Origin: Streptomyces sp. SirexAA-E
GTDB taxonomy: Bacteria; Actinomycetota; Actinomycetes; Streptomycetales; Streptomycetaceae
DNA length: 64,000 nucleotides
Direction of reading: 5' to 3'
NCBI RefSeq assembly: GCF_000177195.2
Contig: NC_015953.1
Coordinates: forward strand, 6,820,001 to 6,884,000
Below the pieces are notes generated by a model that did not search any database, was not told the origin of the DNA, and saw only the letters and a program-made list of their open reading frames with translations. The position numbers were made by a program, and so were the translations under genes. This document shows, one piece after another, positions 26,414 through 35,128 of the stretch (the first letter of the stretch is position 1; each line of letters begins with the position of its first letter).

Positions 26414-27408
26414 AGCCGGCCGAGAACCCGGGGGACCGGTGGGCCGCCCGGCCCCCGGTGACCTGCATCGGTGAGACCATGGCCGCGCTCGTCCCGGATC
26501 CCGCCGGCCCGCTGGACGGCGCCGGGGTGCTGGGGATACGGATCGCGGGCGCCGAGTCCAACGTGGCGATGTACCTCGCCGACCACGGGGTACCCGCCCG
26601 TTGGGTGTCCGCGCTGGGCGACGACCCGTTCGGACGCCGGATCCGCGCCGAGGTGGCCGCGGCGGGCGTCGACGTCAGCGGCGTACGGACCGATCCGCAC
26701 CGCCCGACCGGGCTCCTCGTCAAGGACCCCGGCACCGACGGCACCCGGGTCCACTACTACCGCCGCGGCTCCGCCGCCTCGGCCCTGGGCCCCGCCCTCC
26801 TGGACGACGACGCGGTGCGCACCGCCGGGCTCGTCCACCTCAGCGGCATCACCCCGGCGCTCTCCACAGGCTGCCGGGACCTGGTCACCGCGCTGCTGGA
26901 GGCAGACCCCGGCGAGCGCCCCCGCCCTGTCAGCTTCGACGTCAACCACCGGGCCGCGCTGTGGCCGGACGGTACGGCCGCCGACGTCCTGCTCCGGCTG
27001 GCCCGGCGGGCGGACCTCACGTTCGTCGGCCTCGACGAGGCGCAGGACCTCTGGGGGGACGCGGCGGCCGACCCCGCCGCAGTGCGGGACCTGCTGCCGC
27101 GACCGCGGATCCTCGTCGTCAAGGACGGAGCACGGGAGGCGACCGCCTTCGTCGGCTCCGAGGTCCACACCGTGCCCGCCCCCAGGGTCGACGTCGTCGA
27201 ACCGGTGGGCGCGGGCGACGCGTTCGCGGCCGGGTTCCTCGCCGGGCTGCTCCGCGGCGAGGAACCCGTGCGGGCGCTGCGGCTGGGGCACCTCACGGCA
27301 GGCGCCGCGCTGCGCGTCACCGGCGACCACGGCCCCTTGCCGGACCGGGCCCGACTCGCCGAGCTGCTGGACAGGACCCCCGAGGGGTGGGCGGAAGGCG
27401 GGTGGTGA
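26410..27408 (+). CDS. PfkB-family sugar kinase, probable 2-keto-3-deoxygalactonate kinase
   Basis: A 332-residue ribokinase-family protein: N-terminal GETMAALVPDP, the GAESNVAMYLADHGVPARWV block, and C-terminal VEPVGAGDAFAAGFLAG with the catalytic aspartate. It resembles 2-keto-3-deoxygluconate kinases; next to DgoD and the aldolase it would phosphorylate 2-keto-3-deoxygalactonate at C6. E. coli DgoK belongs to a different family, so this is a functional replacement. Last gene of the island, followed by a hairpin. Confidence 0.87.
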   Translation: MKPAENPGDRWAARPPVTCIGETMAALVPDPAGPLDGAGVLGIRIAGAESNVAMYLADHGVPARWVSALGDDPFGRRIRAEVAAAGVDVSGVRTDPHRPTGLLVKDPGTDGTRVHYYRRGSAASALGPALLDDDAVRTAGLVHLSGITPALSTGCRDLVTALLEADPGERPRPVSFDVNHRAALWPDGTAADVLLRLARRADLTFVGLDEAQDLWGDAAADPAAVRDLLPRPRILVVKDGAREATAFVGSEVHTVPAPRVDVVEPVGAGDAFAAGFLAGLLRGEEPVRALRLGHLTAGAALRVTGDHGPLPDRARLAELLDRTPEGWAEGGW

Positions 27409-27584
27409 ACCCGGCGACGGGGCACCACGGTCGGTCCCGCCCGCGCCACGGGGGTGTACGCGCCGAGTGAGGGGGCGAGTTCACGCCTCCCTCGACGTCC
27501 GCGCCGCGATGACACCGGGGTACGGCCTGGACCGCGTGTCGATGAGCGGGTGGCGGCGGGGCCCGTGGGCCGGATCCGACGGGA

Positions 27585-27620
27585 CACCGGCCCGTCCTCG
27601 GGGGAGCGAGGGGGCCGGTG
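27585..27620. terminator. Bidirectional terminator between sugar kinase and subtilisin
   Basis: CACCGGCCC (27585-27593) pairs with GGGCCGGTG (27612-27620), and inside it CCTCG pairs with CGAGG around a 6-nt loop with a small bulge. The 241-nt gap between the convergent genes shows no gene. Confidence 0.7.
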
Positions 27621-27649
27621 CCGTGGGCCGTACGGTCAGCTGGTGCGGG

Positions 27650-29257
27650 TCAGAACTGGAGCGACCAGGCGTTGACGTACCCGGTGTCGTTGACCCAGTT
27701 GTCGGTCACGCGGAGCTTCCAGGTGCCGGCCGCGGGCCTGCCGGAGGCGTTGACCGTGTACGTGGCCTGGACGTGGTCGGCGCTGTCGTTGCTGTCGTAG
27801 TTCTTCAGCAGGTGGGCGGTGCCGTCGGGGGCGACCAGTTCGACCTTCAGGTCGCCGCGGAAGGTGTGGCGGATGTCCACGGTGACGGACAGGTTCGCGG
27901 GGGCGTCGCCGGTGACGCCGGTGACGGTCAGGGGCGACTCGACGGTGGCGTTGTCACGGATCCGGTAGTCGTCGGTGTTCTCGAACCTCTTGCCGGTCGG
28001 GGGCGGGGTGGTGCCTCCGGTGCCCGTGTGGAGCAGTTTGTTCGGGGAGCCGGTGCGGGCGTCGGTGACCTTGCCGGACGAGGCGTCCGCGACGAGTTCG
28101 TCGCGGACCTGGGCGGGGGTCCAGGTGGGGTTGGCGGAGAGGAGGAGGGCGGCGGCGCCGGCGACGTGGGGGGAGGCCATGGAGGTGCCGCTCATCGACT
28201 GGGAGGCGGTGTCGCCGGAGTTGGAGGTGGAGGTGATGCTGTCGCCCGGGGCGAAGATGTCCAGGCAGGAGCCGTAGTTGGAGCCCTGTCCGTTGCTCCA
28301 GCCGGTGGCGCGGGCGTCCCGGCTGTTGGTGGCGCCGACCGTGATGGCCGCCGGGGTGGAGGAGGGGGAGTAGGCACAGGAGTCGGCGTTGTTGTTGCCG
28401 GCCGCCACGACCCAGGTGACGCCGGAGGCTATGGAGGCCGCCACCGCGTCGTTGACCGACTGCGTCTTGCCGCCGCCGATGCTCATGTTGGCCACGGCCG
28501 GCTTCACGGCGTTCCTGGTGACCCAGTCGATGCCGGCGAGGACCGGGGCCCAGGTGTCACCCGAGGTGCCCTGGCAGTTCAGCACCCGGACGCCGACCAG
28601 CTTGACGCCCTTGGCGACTCCGTACGCACCGCCGCCGACGGTTCCGGCGACATGGGTGCCGTGCCCCTGGCAGTCGGAGGCGTCGGAGTCGTTGTCGACG
28701 AAGTCGTACCCGCTGACCGCACGGCCGCCGAAGTCGCGGTGGCTCATGCGGATGCCGGTGTCCACGATGTACGCGTTCACGTTCGACGCGGTGGTGCCGT
28801 AGGTGTACTTCCTGTCCACCGGGAGGTCACGCTGGTCGACGCGGTCCAGCCCCCAGGACGGCGGATCGGTCTGGGTGTCCACCGCGTACGCCGCGGCGTC
28901 GGCCTCCACCCGGGCCACCGACGGGTCGGCGGCCAGTTCCTTCGCCTCGCTCGGTGTCATCCGCACGGCGAAGCCGCGCAGGGCCGCGGTGTAGGTGTAC
29001 CGCAGGCTGCCCGCGTGCCGTGCGGTCAACGCCTTCGCGGAGGCGGGGACGTCGGCGCGGGCGACCGAGTCCTCGAACGTGACGATGTAGGAGCCCTCGA
29101 CCGCACCGGGGCGGTCCGCGCCGACGATGCGGCCCTCACCGCCGACCGGCGGTACGGGGGCCGACGCGGCCCCGGCGGTGGAGGCGGCCCCGACGAGCAG
29201 GGCGGCACCGGCGCCGAGGGCGAGCACGCGTCTGACGACGCGAACGTCGAACTCCAT
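27650..29257 (-). CDS. Secreted subtilisin-like protease (S8) with P-domain
   Basis: An exported serine endoprotease of 535 residues. Signal peptide ~1-31 (RVVRRVLALGAGAALLVG, then AGAAS), an inhibitor I9 propeptide (GSYIVTFEDSV to about residue 115), and an S8 domain with the triad in AYIVDTGI (Asp), GHGTHVAGT (His) and SGTSMASPHVAGAAALL (Ser); the oxyanion Asn is in VVAAGNNN. After a TGGTTPPPTG linker comes a C-terminal proprotein-convertase P-domain (TVESPLTVTGVTGDAPANLS, HTFRGDLKVELVAPDGT). The ATG at 29257 has GGAGGAG ideally placed. Confidence 0.94.
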   Translation of the reverse strand: MEFDVRVVRRVLALGAGAALLVGAASTAGAASAPVPPVGGEGRIVGADRPGAVEGSYIVTFEDSVARADVPASAKALTARHAGSLRYTYTAALRGFAVRMTPSEAKELAADPSVARVEADAAAYAVDTQTDPPSWGLDRVDQRDLPVDRKYTYGTTASNVNAYIVDTGIRMSHRDFGGRAVSGYDFVDNDSDASDCQGHGTHVAGTVGGGAYGVAKGVKLVGVRVLNCQGTSGDTWAPVLAGIDWVTRNAVKPAVANMSIGGGKTQSVNDAVAASIASGVTWVVAAGNNNADSCAYSPSSTPAAITVGATNSRDARATGWSNGQGSNYGSCLDIFAPGDSITSTSNSGDTASQSMSGTSMASPHVAGAAALLLSANPTWTPAQVRDELVADASSGKVTDARTGSPNKLLHTGTGGTTPPPTGKRFENTDDYRIRDNATVESPLTVTGVTGDAPANLSVTVDIRHTFRGDLKVELVAPDGTAHLLKNYDSNDSADHVQATYTVNASGRPAAGTWKLRVTDNWVNDTGYVNAWSLQF

Positions 29258-29837
29258 GGTTTCTCCTCCGAGTTCTGTCCGGGCCCGGCTCGGGCCCGGA
29301 GGGCTGCACCCGTCGCCCCGGCGGCCGGGACATCCTCTGCCTGTCGGGATCATGACAATGCGAGCGGCGGTTCTGAGGCCGCCTTCGGACCAGGTGCCCG
29401 GGGCGATGGGCTGAGGGGTGCGCGCCGCACGGAGCGGGGGCTCCGTGCGGCACGGGTGCGGTCGCACCGGACGGCTGCGTGGGGTGCAGCCGCCCCCGCA
29501 CATCCGGTCCCGTCGGCCGGGGGCCGGGGTGTACGGGGAAGGCGTGGCCGGACCGCCCAGAGCTTGGGCCACGGCGCGGGAGCCCAGCAATCCGTAGCGC
29601 TACCCAAAGAGCGGGAAGCACGGGCGCCGTGCCCCACGACCGCCGAACCGGGCGGCCCGCCGGCATTCCGTAGGTGGTGGACCCCTATTGCGGCCGCGGC
29701 CGTCCGGCAGGTAGACCACCTGTTCGACGGGCGCCGTGCCCCGGCCGAGGAACGGACCGGGCCACGGTGCCCCGCCGACGGCCCCGCCGTGGTGCGCGGC
29801 GGCCTGCGGATGTGAGCGGTCGGTGGGAGGTGGAGCT
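29258..29837. other. Divergent intergenic region with a run of hairpins
   Basis: A 580-nt gap between the protease and the LuxR regulator without a credible gene. It holds four successive inverted repeats: GGCGG/CCGCC (29366-29383), a perfect 12-bp stem GCCGCACGGAGC/GCTCCGTGCGGC with GGGG loop (29424-29451), a short GGTGCG/CGCACC (29455-29468), and CGGCTGC/GCAGCCG (29472-29492). A 10-bp palindrome GTAGCGCTAC sits at 29594-29603. These could be a structured leader, a terminated small RNA or regulator sites; promoters could not be fixed. Confidence 0.5.
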
Positions 29838-32780
29838 GTGGAGCGAGGTTCCTTCGCTGCGGAGTACGACCCGCGGCCGGCCGACGAGGGCGGATTCGTC
29901 GGGCGGGGCGAGGAAGCACGGCGGCTGCGGGACGTCCTGCGGGCGGGGCCCGCCCTCGCGGTGGTGCGCGGGGAGGCGGGCGCAGGGCTGTCCCGGCTGG
30001 TGGACGAGGTGCTCGGCGCGGCGGAGTTCGCGGGATGGACGCAGGTGCGCGGGGCGTGCCCCGACACGCCCGACGCGGCGCCGCTCGGGCCCGTCGTCGA
30101 CGCGCTGGCCGCACTGCCGCACCGGCCCGGGCTGCTCCGCAGACCGCTGCCGCCGGTGACCGGGACCGTGGGACTCGTCGTACCCGAACTGGCCGGCCTG
30201 CTGCCGCCGCCGCCCGCGTCGGCGGCCGACCCGGAGACCCGGCGCGGACTGCTGCCCCGCGCGGTCGGGACACTCCTGGAGGCCTTCGGGGACGCCGTGC
30301 TGGTCCTGGAGGACATCCACCGCGCCGATCCGGCGACCCTCGGCCTGCTCCACCGTCTGCTGCGAGCGATGCCGCCCCGGCTGCGGCTGGTCGTCACCGA
30401 GGACGCCGCGCCCGGGCTGCCCGTCCTCGGTGTCCGTGTCCCGGGACCAACGCGCCTCGCGGAGGTCCGCGTCCGGCCCTGGACCCCGGAGGAGACGGAG
30501 GAGTTCGTCCGGCGGTGGCCGGGTACGCCCCGGCCGGAGCGGGCGGAGGAGCGGCAGGAGCTCGCCGCGCTCGTGCACGAACTGACCGGCGGACTGCCCG
30601 GGGCGGCCGAGGCACTGCTGCGGGCGGCCGAAGAGACCGGCCCGCACACCGAGGGGGAGGACGGCCCGTGGGCGGGTTCCGTCCTCGCCGCCGTACGGGA
30701 GGCCGGGGTCCCCGCGCGTGTACGCCGGGAGATGGCCCGGCGATGCGCGCCGCTCGGCGAGGACGCGTGGCGGATCGTGGAGGCGGCGGCCGTCCTCGAC
30801 CGGGCGGTGCCCGTCGGCCTGCTCGCCGAGGTGGCTCAGGTCGCACCCGGGCGGGCCGAGGCGGCGGTCGACGCGTGCGTACGCCGGTCCGTGCTGCGGG
30901 CCGACGGCCCGCACCCCGTCTTCCGGCACCCGTTGGACCGCAGGGCCGCGCTGGCACGGGTGCCCGGGCCCCGGCTGGCCCGGCTGAGCCTGCGCGCCGC
31001 CCGGGCACTGCACCGGGGCGGCGCCGGCCCGCTGCCGCTGGCCGATCTCGCCCGGCTGTACAGGGCGGCCGGACGGGCACGGGAAGGTCTGCGCTGCCTC
31101 GTCGCGGCGGCCGACCGGGCCGCCGACGGCGGCGACTACACCACCGCCACCCGCCTCTACACCCAGGCCGTCGCCGACGACCCGGGCGCCGGTGGCCGTA
31201 TCCGCACCGCCGCGAAGCTGGCCCGCACCGCCCAACTGTCGCGCGCCGGCGACCAGGTGGTGGCCGCCGTGCGGCAGGTACTGGACGAGGACGACCCGCC
31301 GCCCCGGCTGCGCGGCGAGATCCGGCTGCACCTGAGCGTCGTCCTGCGCAACCAGAGCGGAGGGGCGCTGGACAGCCTCGACGAGGTCGCCCGCGCCATA
31401 CCCGACCTGGAGGCGTCCGACCCGCAGACCGCCGCCCGCGCCATGGCGGTCGCCGCCATCCCGTCCATCAAGGGCTGGCCCGTCGACCGCCACCGGGCCT
31501 GGCTGGACCGCGCCGAGACGCTCGCCGGACGGGTCACCGACCCGGTCGCCCGCGCCGCGATCGCCGCCAACCGCGCCACCGCCCTGATGCTGCTCGGCGA
31601 TCCCCGGGCCTGGGCGGCCGCCGAGGCGCTCGCCGGCCCGGCCGGGACGGCGATGGAGGGCGCGCACCACGCCCGGGGCTGGACCAACCTGGCCCACGCG
31701 TCCAGCGCCCTCGGATACGGCGTACGGGCCCGCGCGTTCCTCGACCGGGCCGCCGACGGGCTCGCCGACACCAGCAGCCCCTACCTGGAAGGGCTCACCC
31801 AGACCGCCCGCCTCGTGCTCACCTGGCACGAGGGCGGCTGGCGGAATCTGCACGCGGCCGCGGACCGCACCACCCGGCTCTACCAGGAGATCCCCGACCT
31901 GAGGGCCGAGGCCATGCTGGTCCGCGGGCTCACCGCGCTGCACGTGCTCGGCGACGTCCCCCGCGCCCGCCGCGACCTCGCCGAGGCCGCCCGGGTCACC
32001 TGCTACGACACCGGCGTCATCCTCACCGCGTCAGCCGCCGCCACCGCCCGTATCCACCTGGAGGCCGGACGGCCAGGCCAGGCGTGCGAGGCCGTCGAGG
32101 AGACCCTGCGTCAGCTGGAACGGACCGGTGGCTGGGTCTGGGCCGGTGAGGTGCTGCCCACCGCTGTGGAGGCACTGCGCGGCAGCGGGCGGACCGCGCG
32201 TGCCCACCGGCTCGTCGCCGACTTCGCGGCGGGGACCGCGGACCGCGACGCGCCCGCCGCCCGAGCCGCGCTGACCGTGTGCCGCGCGCTGCTCGCCGAG
32301 GCCGAGGACCGGCCCGAGGATGCCGTCGGCCTGCTGGACGAGGCGGAGGCGCGGTGGCGGCGGCTCGGCCGCCCCTTCGACGCGGCCCGGGCGGCGGAGG
32401 CCCGGGGGCGTTGCCTGCTCGGCCTGCGCGGGGAGGCGGCGGCCGGTGGCGTCCAGGAGGTGATCGAGGTCTACCGCGAGCTGGGCGCCCGCTGGGACGT
32501 GGCCCGTTGCCAGAGACTGCTGCGCCGCCACGACATCGTGACCACCCACCGCCGCGGCCGCCTGGGCTACGGCGACCAGCTGTCCCCGCGCGAGCAGGAG
32601 GTGGCCCGGCTGGTCGTCCAGGGACGGGCCAACCGGGACATCGCCGAGAGCCTGGTGCTGTCGACCCGGACCGTGGAGCACCATGTGGCGCGGATCATGC
32701 GGAAGTTGAACGCGACCTCCAGGACGGACATCGCCCTGGTGGGGTGGGACGAGGCCGGTGCGGGAACCGGCGGACGGTAG
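29838..32780 (+). CDS. Large LuxR-family (LAL-type) transcriptional regulator
   Basis: A 980-residue protein with an AAA-type ATPase region, a long helical/TPR middle, and a C-terminal LuxR helix-turn-helix at about residues 910-970 (LSPREQEVARLVVQGRANRD, STRTVEHHVARIMRKLNATS). Walker B is good (VLVLEDIHRAD), but Walker A reads GEAGAGLSRL at about residue 44 where GxxGxGKS/T is expected: the lysine is a leucine. ATP binding may therefore be weak or lost. Start: GTG at 29838 with GGGAGG seven bases upstream; the open frame reaches 29736. Divergent from the protease and convergent with a P450; its target is unknown. Confidence 0.88.
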   Translation: MERGSFAAEYDPRPADEGGFVGRGEEARRLRDVLRAGPALAVVRGEAGAGLSRLVDEVLGAAEFAGWTQVRGACPDTPDAAPLGPVVDALAALPHRPGLLRRPLPPVTGTVGLVVPELAGLLPPPPASAADPETRRGLLPRAVGTLLEAFGDAVLVLEDIHRADPATLGLLHRLLRAMPPRLRLVVTEDAAPGLPVLGVRVPGPTRLAEVRVRPWTPEETEEFVRRWPGTPRPERAEERQELAALVHELTGGLPGAAEALLRAAEETGPHTEGEDGPWAGSVLAAVREAGVPARVRREMARRCAPLGEDAWRIVEAAAVLDRAVPVGLLAEVAQVAPGRAEAAVDACVRRSVLRADGPHPVFRHPLDRRAALARVPGPRLARLSLRAARALHRGGAGPLPLADLARLYRAAGRAREGLRCLVAAADRAADGGDYTTATRLYTQAVADDPGAGGRIRTAAKLARTAQLSRAGDQVVAAVRQVLDEDDPPPRLRGEIRLHLSVVLRNQSGGALDSLDEVARAIPDLEASDPQTAARAMAVAAIPSIKGWPVDRHRAWLDRAETLAGRVTDPVARAAIAANRATALMLLGDPRAWAAAEALAGPAGTAMEGAHHARGWTNLAHASSALGYGVRARAFLDRAADGLADTSSPYLEGLTQTARLVLTWHEGGWRNLHAAADRTTRLYQEIPDLRAEAMLVRGLTALHVLGDVPRARRDLAEAARVTCYDTGVILTASAAATARIHLEAGRPGQACEAVEETLRQLERTGGWVWAGEVLPTAVEALRGSGRTARAHRLVADFAAGTADRDAPAARAALTVCRALLAEAEDRPEDAVGLLDEAEARWRRLGRPFDAARAAEARGRCLLGLRGEAAAGGVQEVIEVYRELGARWDVARCQRLLRRHDIVTTHRRGRLGYGDQLSPREQEVARLVVQGRANRDIAESLVLSTRTVEHHVARIMRKLNATSRTDIALVGWDEAGAGTGGR

Positions 32781-32866
32781 GGCGGGCCGCCGTCACGGGC
32801 ACATGAACGGGCAGGTCCGGGACGGCACCGCACGGCACGAGTGACCGCGTCGGCGCAGCGCCGGGA

Positions 32867-34111
32867 TCAGCGGCGCAGCCGTACGGGCAGCTCCCGCACG
32901 CTGTTGCCCACGAAGGAGGCGTGCCGGGGCAGTTCGGACTCGGGTACGGCGAGATCGAGATCGGGGAAGCGCGTGAACAGCTGTTCCAAGGCCACCGTGG
33001 CCTCCGTCCGGGCCAGCGGTGCGCCCACGCAGTAGTGCGCGCCGTGGCCCAGCGAGAGGTGCCGGGTCGTGCTGTCACGGGTGACGTCGAAGCGTGCGGC
33101 GTCCGGGCCGTGGGCCTGCGTGTCGCGGCCCGCCGCGGAGTAACCGGCGAGCACCGGGGTCCCCTTGGGGATCACGGTGCCGCCGACCGTCAGATCGCGG
33201 GTCGGGTAGCGGAACGGGAAGTAGCTGACCGGGCTGTCCCAGCGCAGGGTCTCCTCGACCACGTCGGCCCAGCTCGCACCGCCCGACCGGACCAGGGCGA
33301 GCTGGTCGCGGTGGGCGCACAGGGCCCGGACGGCGTTGGTGATCAGATTGAGCGTCGTCTCGTGACCGGCGACGATCGTGAGCATCAGGGTGCCGATCAG
33401 CTCCTGCGGACCGAGCCGGTCGCCGTCCTCGTCACGGGCCGCGATCAGCGCACTGGTGAGGTCGTCCCCGGGGTCCGCCGCCCGGGCGGCGGCGACAGCG
33501 CTCAGGACCCGCACCATCTCCTGGTCGGCCGCCGTCGCCTCCGCGGGGCCGATGTCCGTGGCGACGATCCGGTCGGACAGGTGGTGCAGCCGGTCCTGGT
33601 GCCGGTCGTCCACGCCCAGCAGTTCGCAGATCACCCCCATCGGCAGCGGCAACGCGAAGTGTCTGCGCAGATCGACGACACCGCCGTCGGCGGCGGCCTC
33701 GAGAGCGTCCAGGAGCGTGGCGGTCAACGTCTCGACGCGGGGCCGCAGTTCCTCGACGCGGCGCGCGGTGAACGCCTTGCTCGTCAGGGACCGCAGCCGC
33801 CGGTGGTCGGCGCCGTCGGCGGTGGTCATTCCCGGCACCGTGGCGAACGTCCTCAGCGGCCAGCCGTCGGCGATCTCCCCGGCCTGGAGTGCCGCGAAGT
33901 GCTGGGCGCTCTTCGCGACGTCGGGGTGCGCGAGGAACTCCTTGAGCGCGTCATGGCCCAGGACCGCCATGCCTTCCACCTCGCCCGGGAGGACCACCGG
34001 TGTGACGGCGCCCCGGGCGAGCAGCCGGGCATTGGCGGCGTGCGGGCAGCCGCCCGCCGGGTCCATGCGGTGAGGTCGGTCGGCTGCGGGGTCCACCGGT
34101 GACGTGGGCAA
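32867..34111 (-). CDS. Cytochrome P450
   Basis: A 414-residue soluble bacterial P450. I-helix AGHETTLN, K-helix ETLRW (ExxR), and the heme loop LSLGHGAHYCVGAPLAR with the cysteine ligand; the usual F of FGxGxHxCxG is L here. N-terminal MDPAGGCPHAANARLLARG and LRTFATVPGMTTADGADHRR fit CYP105/107-like streptomycete P450s. Start: TTG at 34111 has GGAGAG five bases upstream; the frame is open to 34246 but that part is arginine-rich and not P450-like. No ferredoxin gene adjoins it. Substrate unknown. Confidence 0.88.
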   Translation of the reverse strand: MPTSPVDPAADRPHRMDPAGGCPHAANARLLARGAVTPVVLPGEVEGMAVLGHDALKEFLAHPDVAKSAQHFAALQAGEIADGWPLRTFATVPGMTTADGADHRRLRSLTSKAFTARRVEELRPRVETLTATLLDALEAAADGGVVDLRRHFALPLPMGVICELLGVDDRHQDRLHHLSDRIVATDIGPAEATAADQEMVRVLSAVAAARAADPGDDLTSALIAARDEDGDRLGPQELIGTLMLTIVAGHETTLNLITNAVRALCAHRDQLALVRSGGASWADVVEETLRWDSPVSYFPFRYPTRDLTVGGTVIPKGTPVLAGYSAAGRDTQAHGPDAARFDVTRDSTTRHLSLGHGAHYCVGAPLARTEATVALEQLFTRFPDLDLAVPESELPRHASFVGNSVRELPVRLRR

Positions 34112-34446
34112 CAGGACTCTCCAGACGGGAGTGCGGGTGTGACGGCGGGTGGCCCCGGGTGCCCGTGCGCGGGTCGTCCTACGCACGTCGGGGCGTGGCC
34201 CTTCGCGCGGCACGCGTACGGTCCGTCGGGTCCCTGCACGGTTCACCCCCGCCGAGCCCCTTGTCCCGTCGGCCGGTCGGCATTCTTCCCGACGCGGTCC
34301 GTCCCCGCAGGCGTCCCACGGAATCTCTCACCGGTGTCCCGCGGCGGGACCCCGCCGCCGAGCGCCTCACCGGCCGAAGAGCCGTGCGTCCCGGCCACGC
34401 GGCGCCGCGGGACCGGGACGCCGTGCCGGGCGCGGCCGGACGGCGG
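34112..34446. other. Intergenic region, DJ-1/PfpI gene to P450
   Basis: A 335-nt gap without a gene. Two hairpins are visible: GTCCCG-CGG-CGGGAC at 34336-34350 and the terminator at 34387-34420. The P450 promoter presumably lies near 34120-34180 but has no clear consensus. Confidence 0.5.
34387..34420 (-). terminator. Terminator of the DJ-1/PfpI gene
   Basis: CGTCCCGG (34387-34394) pairs with CCGGGACG (34413-34420), with a nested self-complementary CGCGGCGCCGCG inside. It lies about 27 nt beyond the minus-strand stop. Confidence 0.65.
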
Positions 34447-35016
34447 TCAGGACCGTACGGCGGCGAGTGCCGTGTCCATCTCCCGGATGAAGGGATCCAG
34501 GTCTCCCGGATTGCGTGAGGTGATCAGGAGCCAGCCGCCGTCGGTGTCCGTCACCACCGGCTCGTCGGCCCACGTGCCGCCCGCGTTGCGGATGTCCGTC
34601 CGCAGGGAGGCGTACGAGGTGAGCCGCTTGCCCGCGACGACACCCGCCTCGACCAGCGCCCACGGCCCGTGGCAGATCGCCGCGACCGGACGGCCGGAGT
34701 CCGTGAAGGAGCGGACGATCGTGCCGGCGGAGCTCTGCAGGCGCAGGGTGTCGGCGTTCAGGGTGCCGCCGGGGATGAGCAGCAGGTCGTAGTCGGCCGG
34801 GTCGGCGTCGGCCAGCGTGAGGTCGGGGCGCACGGTCCTGCCGGGGTCCTTGTCGCCCACCAGGGTCACGATGTCGTCCGTCGTCACGGCGGCGACGTCG
34901 ACCCGGGCACCCGCACCACGGAGGTGCTCCACGGGGACCACGAGTTCGTCCTGCTCCACGCCGTAATTGGTGACGACGGCCAGTACCTTGCGCCCGTTCA
35001 GGTCGTGGTCGGTCAT
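34447..35016 (-). CDS. DJ-1/PfpI-family (type 1 glutamine amidotransferase-like) protein
   Basis: A 189-residue cytoplasmic protein of the DJ-1/PfpI superfamily. KVLAVVTNYGVEQDELVVPV at the N-terminus is typical, LLIPGGTLNADTLR precedes the nucleophile elbow AICHGPWALVEAG with the reactive cysteine, then TSYASLRTDIRNAGG and ITSRNPGDLDPF. Members act as glyoxalases, deglycases or stress proteases/chaperones; the exact role cannot be told. Start: ATG at 35016 (MTDHDLNG) with GAAAGG eight bases upstream. Confidence 0.9.
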   Translation of the reverse strand: MTDHDLNGRKVLAVVTNYGVEQDELVVPVEHLRGAGARVDVAAVTTDDIVTLVGDKDPGRTVRPDLTLADADPADYDLLLIPGGTLNADTLRLQSSAGTIVRSFTDSGRPVAAICHGPWALVEAGVVAGKRLTSYASLRTDIRNAGGTWADEPVVTDTDGGWLLITSRNPGDLDPFIREMDTALAAVRS

Positions 35017-35128
35017 CGCTGCCACCTTTCCTCGGATGTCTCGGAACGGGCCCGCCGGGGTGCGGGGCCGCGCCCCTGAGGTGCCCCTGATCGGCACGGG
35101 TATGCGTCCTCGCCGCCACCCGGCGCGG

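Noticed and set aside
29685..31943. Long minus-strand open frame opposite the LuxR regulator
   Set aside because: Gly/Arg/Pro-rich with no domain; it is the complement of a clear LuxR-family gene.
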